Assembly: GCA_002179805.1 (NCBI GenBank)
Contig: NAVB01000073.1
Coordinates: 1 to 64,000, forward strand
DNA length: 64,000 nucleotides
Direction: 5' to 3'
DNA from: Acanthamoeba lenticulata
Taxonomy: Eukaryota > Discosea > Longamoebia > Acanthamoebidae
The notes under the pieces were generated by a model. The model saw only the letters and a program-made list of their open reading frames with translations. It did no database searches and was not told where the DNA came from. This document shows, piece after piece, positions 48,804 to 61,173 of this stretch (position 1 is the first letter of the stretch; every line of letters starts with the position of its first letter). Both the position numbers and the translations under genes were made by a program.

Positions 48804-50702
48804 ATGAGTAGCATGCTGGCGAAGGCACGCTCGCCGTCATCTTCGAAAGCTCCACTGATTTGTGTGTTAACACGGTGCCGTCTGCACCCACGCATTTGCT
48901 TGTGTTGACTTCGTTGCTTCTACACGCGTGTAGGTGAAGGCGAAGGCCGCTGGCGTCAAGGCGCAACTCAAGACTGGCACCAGCCCCAAGGCTGAGAAGA
49001 AGCAGAAGAAGGTATCGAAAACCGGCACCGGCACTCCCAACACGCCCAAGACCGAGAAGAGGGTTCAACTCAAGACCTCTGCCTCTACTTCCGACAGCAA
49101 TAACGACAAGAAAGCGTCACTCAAGACGCTTGCCAATACACTCGGTTCCTCGCCCAGTAAGCTTCAACTCAAGATGAAGACTGCCATGGCGAACGTCGCC
49201 ACTAGGCCGGCCGCCGAGCCTGCGGTGCGGTGGACATGGCGCAACAATTTCGTACTCAACGCAGTGCTGCTTGTGCTGCTCCCACTACCGTCGATCGCCT
49301 TCATGTGGTTCCTCTCCAACTCGTGCACCGACCCCGCTGCCCTATCGTCCCTGTCGTGGGCCGCCGTGCGCCTGCCCGACTCAGTCTCATCGCTGCTCGG
49401 CGTCGCCGCCGGGACGCGCGTCGGCCCCGAGCAGGTCTGCGTGTGGGGCACCCAGCACCCGCTGGCGCTCCTCAACGTACTCTTCTTCCTCAACGTCGAT
49501 GTGCTGTTCTGGCTCGTCAGCCTCTTCCAGGGCTCCACTTGGGTACGTGTTGCCCTATTCTCATCATGATCCGCACCCGAGTGGCCCTCACCTCGCCCCG
49601 CCGTGACAGGCCATCGACCCCTACTGGACGGTGATTCCTGTGCTCATCGCGCACTTCTTCGCGGCCCACCCCGCTGGTACGTCAGTCGACCACCAGAACG
49701 AACACATCCACTATCGTCAACAAATCTGAGGGAGCTGGGCACACACACAACATGACACAGCCACCTACGATCCGCTGCGCTCGGCTCTGTCGCTCGGCCT
49801 CGTTTGGATCTGGAGCGTCCGCCTCACCCACTCCTACTTCCGCCGGTACACCATCGCCACCTAACTCACACGAGATTCGTGACTTACCTCGTTCTGTGGG
49901 ACGCCGCGTAGGGAAGAGTGGCAGTTGGGCGCGCGTGAGGACTGGCGCTTCGCCGATATGCGGAAGCGCTACGGGGCCGCCCTGTGGGCCGTTGCCTCGT
50001 TCGCCATCGTGTACTTGTCGCAACACGTGCTGCTCGTGGGCATCTCGCTGCCCTTCTACTCGATCCACTTCCCCACCCTCTCGCCGCTCCCGGCCTCGCT
50101 CTCGCCCGCCGACGTCCTGGGCCTCTCGACCCTCTTCCGCGCGCCCTCCTCGCCCCGGGCCGCCGCGGCCGCCGTCGCATCGGCCAAGCTCGCGCTGCCG
50201 GCGCCTCCGCCGTTCGACCCCGTGTGGGACGCGGCCATCGCCGGCCTCTGCCTGGCGGGCATCCTGGTGGCCTACGTGGCCGACACCCAGCTCCGCGCCT
50301 TCATGGTGGCCAACGAGCAGCGTGAGCGCGCCGGCCGGTCCAAGGTCCTCATCCTCGACTCGGGCCTCTGGCACTACTCCAGGTACACCTCTTCCTCCTT
50401 CTTCATCATCATCCGTATCATGTAGTAACGTTTGCCTTCCCAGGCACCCCAACTACTTCGGTGAGCAGCTGTGGTGGTGGGCGCTCTCGCTCTTCTCGGT
50501 CTACGTGGGCCAGTGGTACATGATGGCGGGCACCTTCATCAACTCGCTGTGCCTGGCGACGGTGACGCTGATGGTCGAGCAGCGCATGCTCGACAAGCCC
50601 GAGCGCCGAAAGGCCTTCCTCGAGTACCAGCGCACCACCTCCGTCCTCGTGCCATGGTTCAAGGGCTCTTCCACCGACGCCGCCAAGAAGAAGCGCAACT
50701 GA
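48804..50702 (+). CDS. DUF1295 / steroid 5-alpha-reductase-like membrane protein with Lys-rich N-terminus
   Basis: A multipass ER-type enzyme of the DUF1295 family, related in its C-terminus to 3-oxo-5-alpha-steroid 4-dehydrogenases. Helices include NFVLNAVLLVLLPLPSIAFM, LALLNVLFFLNVDVLFWLVS and LWAVASFAIVYLSQHVLLVG. Family motifs are IDPYWTVIPVLIAHFF, the in-phase junction YFRREEWQLGAREDWRFADM, and the C-terminal HPNYFGEQLWWWALSLF. The latter two are the DUF1295 signatures for NADPH and substrate binding. A soluble N-terminal part of about 90 residues is Lys/Thr/Ser-rich and repeats an (A/V/S)(Q/S)LKT unit. The first exon (ATG 48804, with a stop just upstream in frame) is a weak call because its donor (GTGTTA) is poor. 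The substrate is probably a sterol or lipid, unproven. Confidence 0.82.
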
Positions 50703-50792
50703 ACAGAAGAAGAAGGAAGGAAAGGAGTGGTGGGAACTTGAAAAAGCAAGAAGCCGTAGGCTGATCCATCCATTACGTATGAAGCACTTGCA

Positions 50793-51448
50793 TCACTTCT
50801 TGGCCAGGGCGCGAATGAGGAAGACGCCCGCCGTCACGGCACCGGCAGCCAGCAGCGTCGCGCCGCCCACCAGACCCACGCCCACCAGGCCATCTGTGAT
50901 ACCCGCCCGTATGAGACAAAGATGAAGATGAAAGAGAGAGAGAGAGAGAGAGGCGCACCCTTGGTGATCTGTTCATCAAGAAGAGCCTTCATGGCGAGCG
51001 CTTGTCGGTCACGCGGATTGATGCGAAGGAGGGCCTCAGCGTACTTGCGTGCAGAGACATAGTCGCTTAGCCGAGCGTGAGCGAGGGCCAGATAGTACAG
51101 GACGGCCCGCCCGCCATCGTCGTTCTCCTCGCGCAGCAGTTCCTTGAGCAGCCGTACGCCCTGCCCGACTTGTGAACGGTTATGGCTTCGGATGAGCAGC
51201 ACAGCGTAGGGGAACTTGGTCTTGCTCGCGCCCGAGTCGTGCTGTTGGCACTCTGCATTGTACTCACGCTCCAACCGCTGGCACCACACACCCTCTCCCT
51301 GGTCAGCCCGATTCTTGCATGCAAGATGCGATTAATGACACACCTCAAGATCTTGCTGAAAGTCTATCGTTTCCTCACATCTCATTTGTTGCCTAATGTC
51401 CTCCTTGATTTCGTCGTGTGTGTGCTTGTCGCAATCATCGTGTTGCAT
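50793..51448 (-). CDS. FIS1: Mitochondrial fission protein FIS1
   Basis: A tail-anchored outer-membrane TPR protein that recruits the fission machinery to mitochondria and peroxisomes. The TPR-like bundle reads FPYAVLLIRSHNRSQVGQGV, RLLKELLREEN, AVLYYLALAHARLSDYVSAR, KYAEALLRINPRDRQALAMK. After an intron the C-terminal anchor is DGLVGVGLVGGATLLAAGAV..FLIRALAKK, with the family's DGLVG entry and basic tail. Three exons are visible. The start at 51448 gives about 160 residues. A good splice donor (GGTAAGG) overlaps that ATG, so translation may instead start at the ATG at 51385, which would give a length closer to human FIS1. Confidence 0.9.
50933..50952. repeat. GA dinucleotide tract in FIS1 intron
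   Basis: About ten GA units, reading as TC on the coding strand within the last FIS1 intron. Confidence 0.8.
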
Positions 51449-51600
51449 CCTTACCGTCGAAAATTGAATTCAAATTCTGCAACTGGAGATTTCGTGTACA
51501 AGAGCCCTTTCGTTTGCCTTTTCTTTTTGCCTTTTCTTAAGTTTCTTCCTCTTGTTGTGTTGGTTGTACAGTGCTGGCGGTGCTGATGTTTCAAGCGAGG

Positions 51601-54532
51601 TCAGAGCGACGGAAAGGAGCCGCTGACCTGAGTGTCCGTGTAGCCGTCACTGCTGGATTCGGTGTCGTCCTCGCCGGCGTCCATGATGGCTCCGCCCGTG
51701 CTGGCGGCCTTGTCCTCGATTTCCATCTTGTTGACCTTGTCCTTGATCATCTCCTTCATCATCTGGTGCTGCTTGGAGTTCTTCTTTGGGCCCTTGAGCG
51801 CCGCCGCGGCGTCCGGGGGCGCGTAATAGGTGAAGCCCGCGAACAGGTTGTCGTCCTTGGACGCGAAGTGGGTCGACCTGCCGTAGAGGGGTCCGGTGAG
51901 CCGACAGGGCAAGGTTGCAGAAGAGAGACGAGGCATAGTTAGAATTCTCACGTACCTTCTCCAGTCTTCGCCCAGCGGGATGCGTCGTGGAGCCACCGGG
52001 CTCGCCACTCCTCGCGGCGAGTCGATTCCCGAGGTTGGGGCCGCCGTTGCTGCAGCTGCACGCGTACGAGCGCGCGTCAGTTGCTCGTCTGCTGTGGGAA
52101 GGAAGGCCAAACAGACGCAGGAGGGCAAGGCCGGGGGGAGGCACCGGCGCCGGGTCGGGTGGTGATCGCCTGCGATTTGAGCTCCATCTCGACGAGCTGT
52201 CCGATGTCGGTCGCCATGTTGTCCATGTTGGTCACGTTGGCAAAGTAGGTCGTGTCCCACTCGTTTTGCAACTGTCACCATCATCGTCGCGCGTGAGCGC
52301 AGCGCAGCCAAGCGGGCAAGTGGGCGCTCCGGAGCAGAACCTTGGGAACGAAGGGCGGCGCGAGCGAGCGGATGTGTCGCCAGTCGAAGCTCGCAAAGAA
52401 GGCGTGGTTCTTGATCTCCTCGGCGCCCGTCTTGCCCAGCCGGTCCTCCGGGTCGCAGATCAGCCGCTTCATGAGGTCCAGCGCCGGGGGCGAGATCTCG
52501 TCTTCGCCCAGGGCGGCCAGGTCGGGGAACTGGAGGACCTCCTTCCACGTGGCGATGTTGTAGAAGATCTCCTCCACCGTGTCCGACATGAACGGCGTGT
52601 AGCCTAGTTTAACATTGAATTGCCATCGTCGCGCCCTCGCGTAAGTCTTCAACTCCAGCGCCACCCACATGACGTCTAGGGTCGGGGCGCACCGTAGAGC
52701 ATCTCGAACAGGAGGATGCCGACGGACCACCAATCGGCGGTCTCGTCGTAGCCCTTCTCCTTGGTGTCGGCCAGCCCGACGTTGACGATCTCCGGCGCCA
52801 TGTACTCGGGCGAGCCCACCATCGAATAGGCCTGCCATCCGTGACCACACGGTCAGACCACGCAGACCAGGCCATGCCAGGTCGAAAGTCAACGCCGCCC
52901 GCAGAAGACGAGGCGCGGCCCCAGCGAGATCTCGTACCCATTCGGGGGAGTGGTGGGAGGACTTGAGGGAGGCGACGTCGAAGCGGAGGGACACGCGGCG
53001 GGTCTTCTGGACGTTCTTGCGGGCGCCCTCCTTGGAGAGGCCAAAGTCGATCAGGCGCAGGTGGCCCTTCTTGTCGATCAGGAAGTTGTTGGGCTTGAGG
53101 TCGCGGTGGATGTAGCCCAGCTGGTGGAGGGCCTCCACGGCCAGCACGACCTCGGCGATGTACAGGCGCGCGTGGTCCTCCGACAGGCGGCCCATGTTGT
53201 CCAGCAGGTTCCGCAGGTCGCCGCCCGGCAGGTACTCCTGGATGATGAAGACGACGATGATGGTGATAAAGATGGTGATGACGGCATCTTCAGTCGTCGC
53301 CGACATGATGAGAGCCGAGAGGAAAAGGAAAGGCGCCGCACCATGCACAGGTAGAGGTGCTCGGCGTCCTGGAAGGAGGAAATGAGGTTGATCATCCACG
53401 GGTTGTCCTTCCCGGCCTTGAGCTTGGCCATCACCTCCTTCTCGCGCTTCACGCGCGGCACCTGCTCGCCCGACGAGAATCCATCATGAGTTTGGCCTCT
53501 TCTTGTTGCAAAATAATTGAAATTAAATAAGATAAATAAATACATAAATGAATAAGAAAAGATAAATGATAAGGGAAATCTTGAAAAAAGGGGGGACGGA
53601 CCTCGTTCTTGTTGATGAAAACTGACTTCTTCATGCGCTTGAGCGCCACGACCTCGCCGCTTTCCCGGTGGCGGCAGAGGAACACCTGTGATGGCGACCG
53701 CCGCAAGAGTGAGAAACAACAACAGGATAGTGATGGTGTTGATGTATCACCAATCATGGTTGGGATGGATTGGGGCGGGGAAGAGAAGGGGAGGGGGGCT
53801 CCGTGCCTCGCCGTAGCCGCCGCGGCCCAAGAGGGACAGCACTTGGAAGTCCTGCGCCGCGCCCATGAGAGCAGTCCGCCAGCAGCAGCGTGAGTGACGT
53901 GGCGAGGAGGAGGAGGAGGAGGAGGAGGAAAAGGCGGTTGCTCTCCGACGACAGTGAGAGGGTGGAAGAGAGAGACGCACGTTAACGCGAATCCGAGTGC
54001 GGCGGAGGCGGAGGTAGAGAGTCTCTTTGGCAGCCTTGCCAGCGCGGTAGTACCGCGCTTCCTCCTCGGACAGCTTGGCCTTCCTTATGTGGCGTTCGAT
54101 CATGCGCTGTCTATTGTAGTTGTCGTCGTCGTTATGATTGTGTCCCGCGAGGGCGGTGGGGATCGTCGTCAGCACAACGTGGCTCCACTGAAAGGCATGT
54201 GCTTGGCCAAGTGAAGGATGGTATGAGAGAGAGGGTTACCGCTGACGACGGGCAACGATGTACTCAAAGTGGTTGGCGTAGTAGCCCTTAAGGTAGTTGC
54301 CCAGCGCGATCACACGCGATTGGGTGCGCTTTGAAGCTGTGCTCAATTCAGTCTCCTGCTCGCCCCAGCCCGCAGAGATGAGCGCGATGAAAGAGACCAA
54401 AAAATTTGGGGAGGGGGGAACGAAGGTGAAAAGAAAGAAAGCGAAGCAAAGAACGAAAAACGAAGACCGCACCCGCACTTCGATGGGCGAGTCCATGAAA
54501 ATCGGTTGGCCAGCGCGCATGAGAAGCGGCAT
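51601..54532 (-). CDS. NDR/Dbf2-family AGC serine/threonine kinase
   Basis: A Hippo/MEN-type kinase. The N-terminal regulatory region ([40 protein letters not shown]) is the MOB-binding segment of NDR kinases. The catalytic domain reads [66 protein letters not shown] and [10 protein letters not shown] basic insert between DFG and the activation loop is present, as in the family, followed by [15 protein letters not shown]. The C-terminal extension carries a hydrophobic motif [12 protein letters not shown], with Thr as the likely upstream-kinase site. About ten exons. The first exon is uncertain: the ATG at 54532 (MPLLMRAGQ..) is used, but a later ATG (MDSPIEE..) is equally open. MOB partner genes were not seen here. 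Confidence 0.9.
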
Positions 54533-54856
54533 GAATGAACGGCAATACCCATAGAGCTCCTTTGACGACGTCCGCGCTCGTCGGAGCGCTTTGTCCCCCC
54601 CCCCGACCCCAACACGATAACGCACATGCGCATCAGACACGACACACGCGCACGCGTCGCGGGAATGTGAGGCCCGTACGAGCATCAGTCTCCCCGGGTG
54701 GTCGCAGGAACCGAGGACTCGGAGGTCCATCTGTCGACTTGTCGCCTCCCGCGGGCACGTCTTCGCCAGCTGTCAAACAAAAGCAAAGAAAGAGCGTCAA
54801 ACAAGCAAACAAACAAACGCACGAGCAAACGCCGTCGCGCAAACCACCAGCGGCGT

Positions 54857-55557
54857 TCATGAACCCTTAGCTTTGCGAGGAACGCCCTCGGCGCTGTTGG
54901 TGTCGAGCGTGGGCAACGCCTTGCCAGCTGCGCGCACGTCCTCCTTCTCCGGCGACGCAGGGCTCTTGACCGGGTCTACGCCCGCTGTGGACTGTGGTTC
55001 CGATTGCTTCTGCTGCTGCTGCTGTTGTTGCTGCTGCTGCTCTTTCCGGAGCGTCTCGTCTTCCTTGTCCTTGGCCCGTTTGTAGAGCACCAGGCACGAG
55101 CCCAGTGACGTCAACAGAAGGAGCGACACGACCGGGTAGAGCAGCGCCACCACGACCACCTGCACGAGGCGTGGAAAGCAATAAAATGAGAAAATAGGAA
55201 TGTGACACATTTTGGCGTTGTTGGCTGTCGCTTTCGTTCTTTCTTTGGGGGGGGGGGACGTGCAATGGCGAGCGGAGCAGCGGCGATGTAGTATGACGAG
55301 GACGAGGTGCCGGGTCGTGAAAAATAATGGCTCGTTGGTGGCGGGTCGAAGAAGGGGAAGGGAGGTGGAGGCAGTGCAAGCTGTAAAAGGGGTGCGGGAG
55401 CGGAGGCGGGAGGAACTTTGCTTGGAGATGCGACCGCAGACGCGCCAGCGCCACCCATGGGGAGCAGGGCCACCTCGTCCGGCCAGGTCTGGTCGAGTTT
55501 GAAAATCATCTCCATAGATGGCGAACGTGGAGGGCCTGCCTCCTCGACCGAGGCCAT
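54857..55557 (-). CDS. Small single-pass membrane protein with polyglutamine tract
   Basis: An unrecognised protein. The ATG at 55557 starts MASVEEAGPPRSPSMEMIFK, with a Pro/Ala-rich N-terminal part. An intron (about 55160-55400, exact borders unclear) joins to a transmembrane helix VVVVALLYPVVSLLLLTSLG followed by a short basic stop-transfer sequence (YKRAKDKEDE). The cytosolic tail has a run of ten to eleven Gln residues and a charged, Pro/Ser-rich end (RKAKGS, stop TGA at 54857-54859). It probably sits in an internal or plasma membrane with the tail in the cytosol. No family match is apparent. Confidence 0.65.
55011..55041. repeat. CAG/CTG triplet repeat encoding polyGln
   Basis: CTG units with two TTG interruptions on the plus strand. 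On the coding strand they read CAG/CAA and encode the Gln run of the small membrane protein. Confidence 0.85.
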
Positions 55558-55800
55558 ATTCTCTTAATTTGCTTGAGTCGGGCTGAAGGCTTTGTGAGCT
55601 TCCTCCACTTGATGTGTGCCGCGTTGTTCTCTTCCCTCTGGTACTCCTGTCGTTTGTGAGATGTGCGTTGCGCCAGGCAGCTCAATTACTGCTTGCTGAC
55701 GTCAGGCCGATAAGGCAGGTTTGCCGACAAAATTTGGAGCGCAAACAAGACAAGCGCGAAAGATTGGGGACGTGGCCTTCCATTGGAAATTAACAGCAAG

Positions 55801-58669
55801 ATGAGTGGGCCCACGGCGTCGGTGCAGGAGAAGAATGGGTTCTTCTCGCGGTTTTTCTACTCTACCACCACCACCTCTGCCTCCACCTCCTCAACCTCAT
55901 CTTCCACCACGGCCTCTCATTTTCCTTCGGGGATAGCCTCGTACTCACGTGCGTCTGTCTTTTCCACCTCTTCGCCCTCCCTTCTGTCTGCCTCTTCAAC
56001 TTCGTCTGTGTCTTCCTCCTTCGCAGCCTCTTCGACGTCTGCTACTTCTGCACCTACTGCCACGGTGACGGCCGCCTCGCCCACTTCTCTTTCATCTTCA
56101 ACCTCGGCGCCATCCACGCAGGCCCCCAACCACTCCCCTCCGTCGCCAGTGCGCCAGCCTCAGGAGCCCAACCCTTTCGCAAGCCCTGCCCCCTCTACTT
56201 CATCGGCATCTGCCTCGTCCTTCTGGAGCAGCAAGTCAACCAGTCCACAAGCATTGCCTGGTACGTTATGCTCATTTGCCCACCATCTGCTGCCATTCCT
56301 TATGGAGTTTTAATTCAAGTATTGCCATTTCCTTTTCCTCTCAATCTAGTCTGCCCCCCCTCCCCAACTTTCATGAATGGATTTTAATCGAGTGCCACGA
56401 CGAGCAGGCATGATTAAGCGGGTGACCAATGTTACACCGCCACCTATTGCCATCAACTCGCCCGCGCACAAACGAGTGTACGTGCACCACTGAGTTTTGG
56501 GACGCACACAGCGGCTGTAAAGGGGCCTCAAAAGTCACTTATCTCTCTGTATGGTGCACGTCTCTGCAGCAGCGTTCCCGTCGATGCAACAAACCACGGC
56601 AAATCGGGGGACCTCCTGCCCACCCGCAGGCCCGGCGACGCCAAGAAACCTGACGAGGCCGCCACCAGCGCCAAGGACCGTGAAAGTACGGGCACCACCT
56701 TTTCCCTTTCTCCTTGCACATAGGCTTTATATTTTTGTTGTATTTATTTATTTATTTATTTCTTTGTCCATTTTAGCTGCCTTTCTGCATATTTCTATCC
56801 ATTTATATAAGTACATGCATGTTTCTATATGCCGCTGTTGGGTTGTGGCGGAACAAAGCGGTTCACAAACGCTCGCGTTCAGACAGCCAGCTGCACCACA
56901 AACTGCTCGAGCAGACGGCGCCCCGGCTGGTGGTCCCGGGCGAGGGCTCCGGCGGACCCGCCTCGTCCCCCAAGGCGATCTCGCCCGTCAAGATCAAGAA
57001 GTTCAACACCCTCCTCTCCCAGCCCGTCGTCGACATCGGTACGCCAGCCCGCCCCCAACCTGTCGTTGCGCGCAAGCCATTTCTCACATTCCACACTGTC
57101 ATCAGACGCGCTCAAGCGAGAAAGCTGGTCGGGCATTCCCCCATCGGCCCGCGACATCACATGGAAGCTCCTCCTGGTGCCTCCCCCTCCGCCCATTGGC
57201 CCTTTATTTATTTGGGCGTGTGGCTGACCTGGGCGCGCCGGTCTGGGTCGTCTTGACGGGTGTACAGGGGTACCTGCCGGCCAAGCAGGACCGACGACAA
57301 GGCATCCTGGAGCGCAAGCGCGGGGACTACATGGAGTCCATCCCGCAGTACTATAAGAAGGAAGAGGAGCAGACCCCCAGCGAGCAAGCCATCTGGCACC
57401 AGGTTGAGCCTCGACCCTTCCTCTCTCCTCCTCCTCACATGCCCACCGACTGACGCAGCGCCTGTCCAGATTCATGTGGACATCCTGCGGACGCACCAGG
57501 ACGTGCCGCTGTTCCAGCAGGAGGCCGTCCAGAAGGTGGCCAATGCCTCTCTCTCTCTCTCTCTCTCCTTCTTTCCACCCCCCACGCGCCTGCATTCGCG
57601 CAACACGAGTGGCGTGCGCTCATCTGCTCGTTCGTTCATGGCCGCGCAGGTGTTGGTGCGAGTGCTCTACCTGTGGGCCATTCGGCACCCAGCGAGCAGC
57701 TACGTGCAGGGCATCAACGAGCTCGTCATCCCCTTCTTTGTCGTCTTCCTCTCCACCGCGAGTACGTCATGACGCTTACCCAAAACAACAATAAGTTGAT
57801 TAATAGATTAATCATTAACTTGAAATAACAAAAAAAATACAAACTGTGCAGTGGGGAAGGAGAGCGTGGAGGATCTCGACTTTGGGACGGTCCCGCCGGA
57901 CGTGGTGTCGATGGTGGAGGCCGACTGTTACTGGTGCCTCTCGGCCCTTCTGGACGACATCCAGGACCACTACACGTCGGACCAGCCGGGCATCCAGCGG
58001 CTCATCTTCAAGCTCAAGGAGCTCATCCGGCGAATAGACCGTACGTCCATCCGTCCTTTCCTGGCGCATTCCCTCGCTCGGCCCCGTAGGCAAGCGCGGG
58101 CTCACTCGCGCGGGCTGGTCTTGGGGGAAACAGTGCCGCTGCACACGCACCTGGAGAAGCAGGAGGTGCACTTCACGCTGTTTGCCTTCAGGTGGATGAA
58201 CTGCCTCCTCATGCGCGAGCTCTCGCTGGACCTCATCACGCGCATGTGGGACACCTACCTCTCCGAGCCCGACGGTCCGCCATCCCAAATCCCACACACA
58301 GCGCCGCACACTCTTCTGACGCACGACGGCACACGCGCGCGCATACACGACAGGCTTCAGCACATTCCACGTGTACGTGTGCGCCTCGTTTTTGACGATG
58401 TGGTCCGACCACTTGCGGTACGGCAGCGCACCTTGCTGGCCGCGGCACACCATGTGCCCAGTTGGCCGTATGATTCTCACTATGTGCGTATGTGTGTGTT
58501 TTTGTTGGTGGTCTCTCTCTGCAGGCAGCTAGAGTTCCAGGACGTCGTGCTGTTTCTGCACCACGTGCCCACGTCCGAGTGGACGACAGCCGAGGTGGAG
58601 ATGCTGCTCTCCAAGGCCTACATGCTCCAGACCCTCTACAAGGACTCGCAGGCCCACCTCAAGGGCTGA
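55801..58669 (+). CDS. TBC1D22-type Rab GTPase-activating protein
   Basis: The ATG at 55801 opens MSGPTASVQEKNGFFSRFFY, followed by about 150 residues of Ser/Thr/Ala/Pro low complexity. After a linker, the TBC domain follows the TBC1D22 order: LKRESWSGIPPSARDITWKL, GYLPAKQDRRQGILERKR, IHVDILRTHQ (IxxDxxR arginine finger), LYLWAIRHPASSYVQGINEL (YxQG glutamine finger), VVSMVEADCYWCLSALLDDI, FAFRWMNCLLMRELSL and RMWDTYLSEPDG. The C-terminal helices end LLSKAYMLQTLYKDSQAHLKG. Both catalytic fingers are intact, so GAP activity is expected. The target Rab is unknown. About eleven exons. Confidence 0.93.
57547..57567 (+). repeat. CT dinucleotide tract in TBC gene intron
   Basis: About ten CT units inside an intron of the RabGAP gene, upstream of the exon encoding VLVRVLYLWAIRHP. 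Confidence 0.8.
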
Positions 58670-58851
58670 GTGATCGCTCGTTCTCTCCCCGCCCCAAGTG
58701 TCCTGCTTGCCGGAGGGGATTCCCCTCAAGTGGCCTCTCCCCATTCCCCCTTTTTTGTTTGGCTTCTTAAGTTGTATTTATCCGCTCGATCTCGCTTTCT
58801 CGTGCTGCTGTTGCTGTTGCTGTTCCTTTGTGAACACACACAAAGATCGAT

Positions 58852-61173
58852 CTAGGCGCGGATGTAGCGATCGATGACGGCGACGATCTGGGCGCGGGCG
58901 TCCTTGAGCGAAACCGGGTCGTTGGGGCTCGTCGGGTAGAGGTCCCTGCGCCAACGAAAAGAAGAAGAAGAAGATAACACGAAGAAGCGATAAGTCATCA
59001 TCCCACGACGACGACGCAAAGAAGAGGGACTTTATGGGCTGGGAGTCCACGTACGCGCAGTGGGCGGTGCCGTTGATGAGAACGGCCAGCTGGCCGGGGT
59101 GGTTCGCCGCGACCACCGGGAGGATGCCCAGCATGTGCCACGGGTCGATCGAACCTGGATGTCGCGGTGGTGCGCGTCAGAAAGAGAGAGCTGCACTCGC
59201 CACAAGACTGACGACAGCCGAAATACCGTTGGGGAGCACGACGCGCGGGTCGGCGAGGTCCGTCGAGCCGTAGAAGGTGTTGGTCCACTTGATGTCGGGC
59301 AGCGAGCTATCAAAGGGGTTGATGTCGAAGATGTCGCGGCACTGCTTGAGGTACCAGTCGAGGGTAACCGTCTTGCTGAAGGGCTGGTTGGCCGCCGAGC
59401 CGGTCTGGTAGAACCCAAACTCGACGCACGTCTGGTAGGTCCACGCGCGCCCAGCGGCGTTGTCGTTCTCGGGGAAGGGCCGCACGTCCCGCAGCTGCGC
59501 GATGTAGTCCGAGTACCGCGTCTGCGTGCAGTTCACGCCTGTGCACGACATGACGGCGACGACTTGGTTAGAAGATGAAGATGATGATGATGACGACGAT
59601 GGACAGCAGAACAGGAAGGGCAGGAGCCGAACCAAAGAGGCGGTTGTAGACAGAGTTGAACTCGGCGTAGGCGGCGAGCGCGTCGGAGCCCTTGAGGAAG
59701 ATGTCGCACATCTTGTTGATGTTGACGCCGTGGTTGTAGTTGTTGTTGTCGTTGTTGTACTGCACGATCTGGGCCACGGTGCCCTCCCTGGCCAGAGCCG
59801 CGCAGCGTGTGAGCAAACGAGGAGAGAGAGAGAGAGAGAAGAGGGGGACGTGAGGCGTGTTTACATGTTCTCGAAGAAGAGCGCGATGTCCTCCTGCGTG
59901 TCGATCGGGGTGCAGAGGCTGAACAGCGACTGAAGCTTCTTGCGGCCCTCGGGCGAGGTGAGCAGGTTCGTGGCGGCCTGCGTGCCCTCCCGCACGCGAT
60001 TGGCGCACGACGGCCCCACGAAGAAGTCTGACGCCACGAGGTCAGGGACGCGTGGGAAGGGGCTGAGGGCGAGAGCGTGCGCGTACCGAGGGAGCGCTGC
60101 ACGACCTGGTTGTACTCGAGGAAGTCCAGGTGGGCCTTGACCGGCGCCGAAGTGGCCAGCGAGACGTCGACCAGGTGGGGATACTGGTGCATGTCGTCAT
60201 CGTCATCATCACACCACGCGCGCCGCGTGAGCGATGGTCGTGAAGCGAGTGCGCGGGGTGAAGAGGGGAGAGGAAGGAGGAGAGACCTTGAGGCGGAACC
60301 AGGCGCTGAGGGCGCCCGAGTAGGAGCCGCCAAAGGCCACCCACTTGGTGGAGGCCGGCAGCCTCAGCTTGTCCGCGATGTACTGGCGGAACGTGGCAAA
60401 GTCGGCCAGCCTGGACGCGCGTCAAAACGATGAGCCGACACGACGAGAAGAACAACAACAAGAAGAAGAGGACGAGGAGAAGAAGAAGAAGAAGAAGGAG
60501 GAGAGGAGCGTGTGCATACGCCTGCTGGCTGGTGAGGTAGCGGAGGTTCTCGTTGGAGAGGTTGGGCGTGGGCACCGACTTGCCGTAGAACCGGTGCTCT
60601 ACGCTCAGGATGAGCGCGCCGAACCGCTGCGCGTACTCGTTGAGGATGAAGTGGCCGCCGACGTCGATGGGCGCCGCAGGGCCCTCACCGCCGAGCATGA
60701 CTGGCGGCCACACCCAAACAACCCCAAAAAGATAAGAAGAAGAAAAGTCGGACGAAAGAGCGAAAGCGAAGGCGCGATAGTGCGACGAAGTGGAGGCGCG
60801 CACGGAAGACGGGACCGCCGGGCCGGTGGAAGGTGTCGTTGGTGAAGTAGCGCTGCTGCCACGTCGCCCTATTGCGCGGATCAAAGTGATCCAACATCTG
60901 CAGCAAGGAGGAAAAGAATTTGGGTCAGACCGATTACTCGAGGTCAAGTTGACCAGCTCGGTCTCATGAGAATTCGTCGTGGACCTGGGTGAACCACTGC
61001 TCCGGAGCATCGGCAGAGACGGCCGCTGGGGTAAGGTGGTTGACGGCGCGCATCGCCAGTCCATCATACAAGGCGCCCCGGTGCGGGATGCTGGTCACAC
61101 GACCCAGCGCCACACCGCTGCAGCACAGCACAGCGAGCAGCACCGCAGCGCTCAAGATCCACTTCGTTTCCAT
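58852..61173 (-). CDS. Secreted S28-family serine carboxypeptidase (PRCP/DPP7-like)
   Basis: Family S28 enzymes cleave peptides next to proline in lysosomes or outside the cell. The ATG at 61173 gives a signal peptide (METKWILSAAVLLAVLCCSG). The conserved QKLDHFDP-like block reads MLDHFDPRNRATWQQRYFTN. Further motifs are GGEGPA, SVEHRFYGKSVPTP and the nucleophile elbow [20 protein letters not shown] with the catalytic Ser. After the SKS-type insertion, FYQTGSAANQPF, the catalytic Asp in SIDPWHMLGI and the His in INGTAHCAYV complete the triad. The last exon ends AVIDRYIRA. About nine exons. Several N-glycosylation sites (NDT, NGT) fit secretion. Confidence 0.93.
60461..60505. repeat. Purine-rich GAA/AAC triplet tract in intron
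   Basis: AAC then AAG/GAG units inside an S28 peptidase intron. The coding strand is pyrimidine-rich here. Confidence 0.7.
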
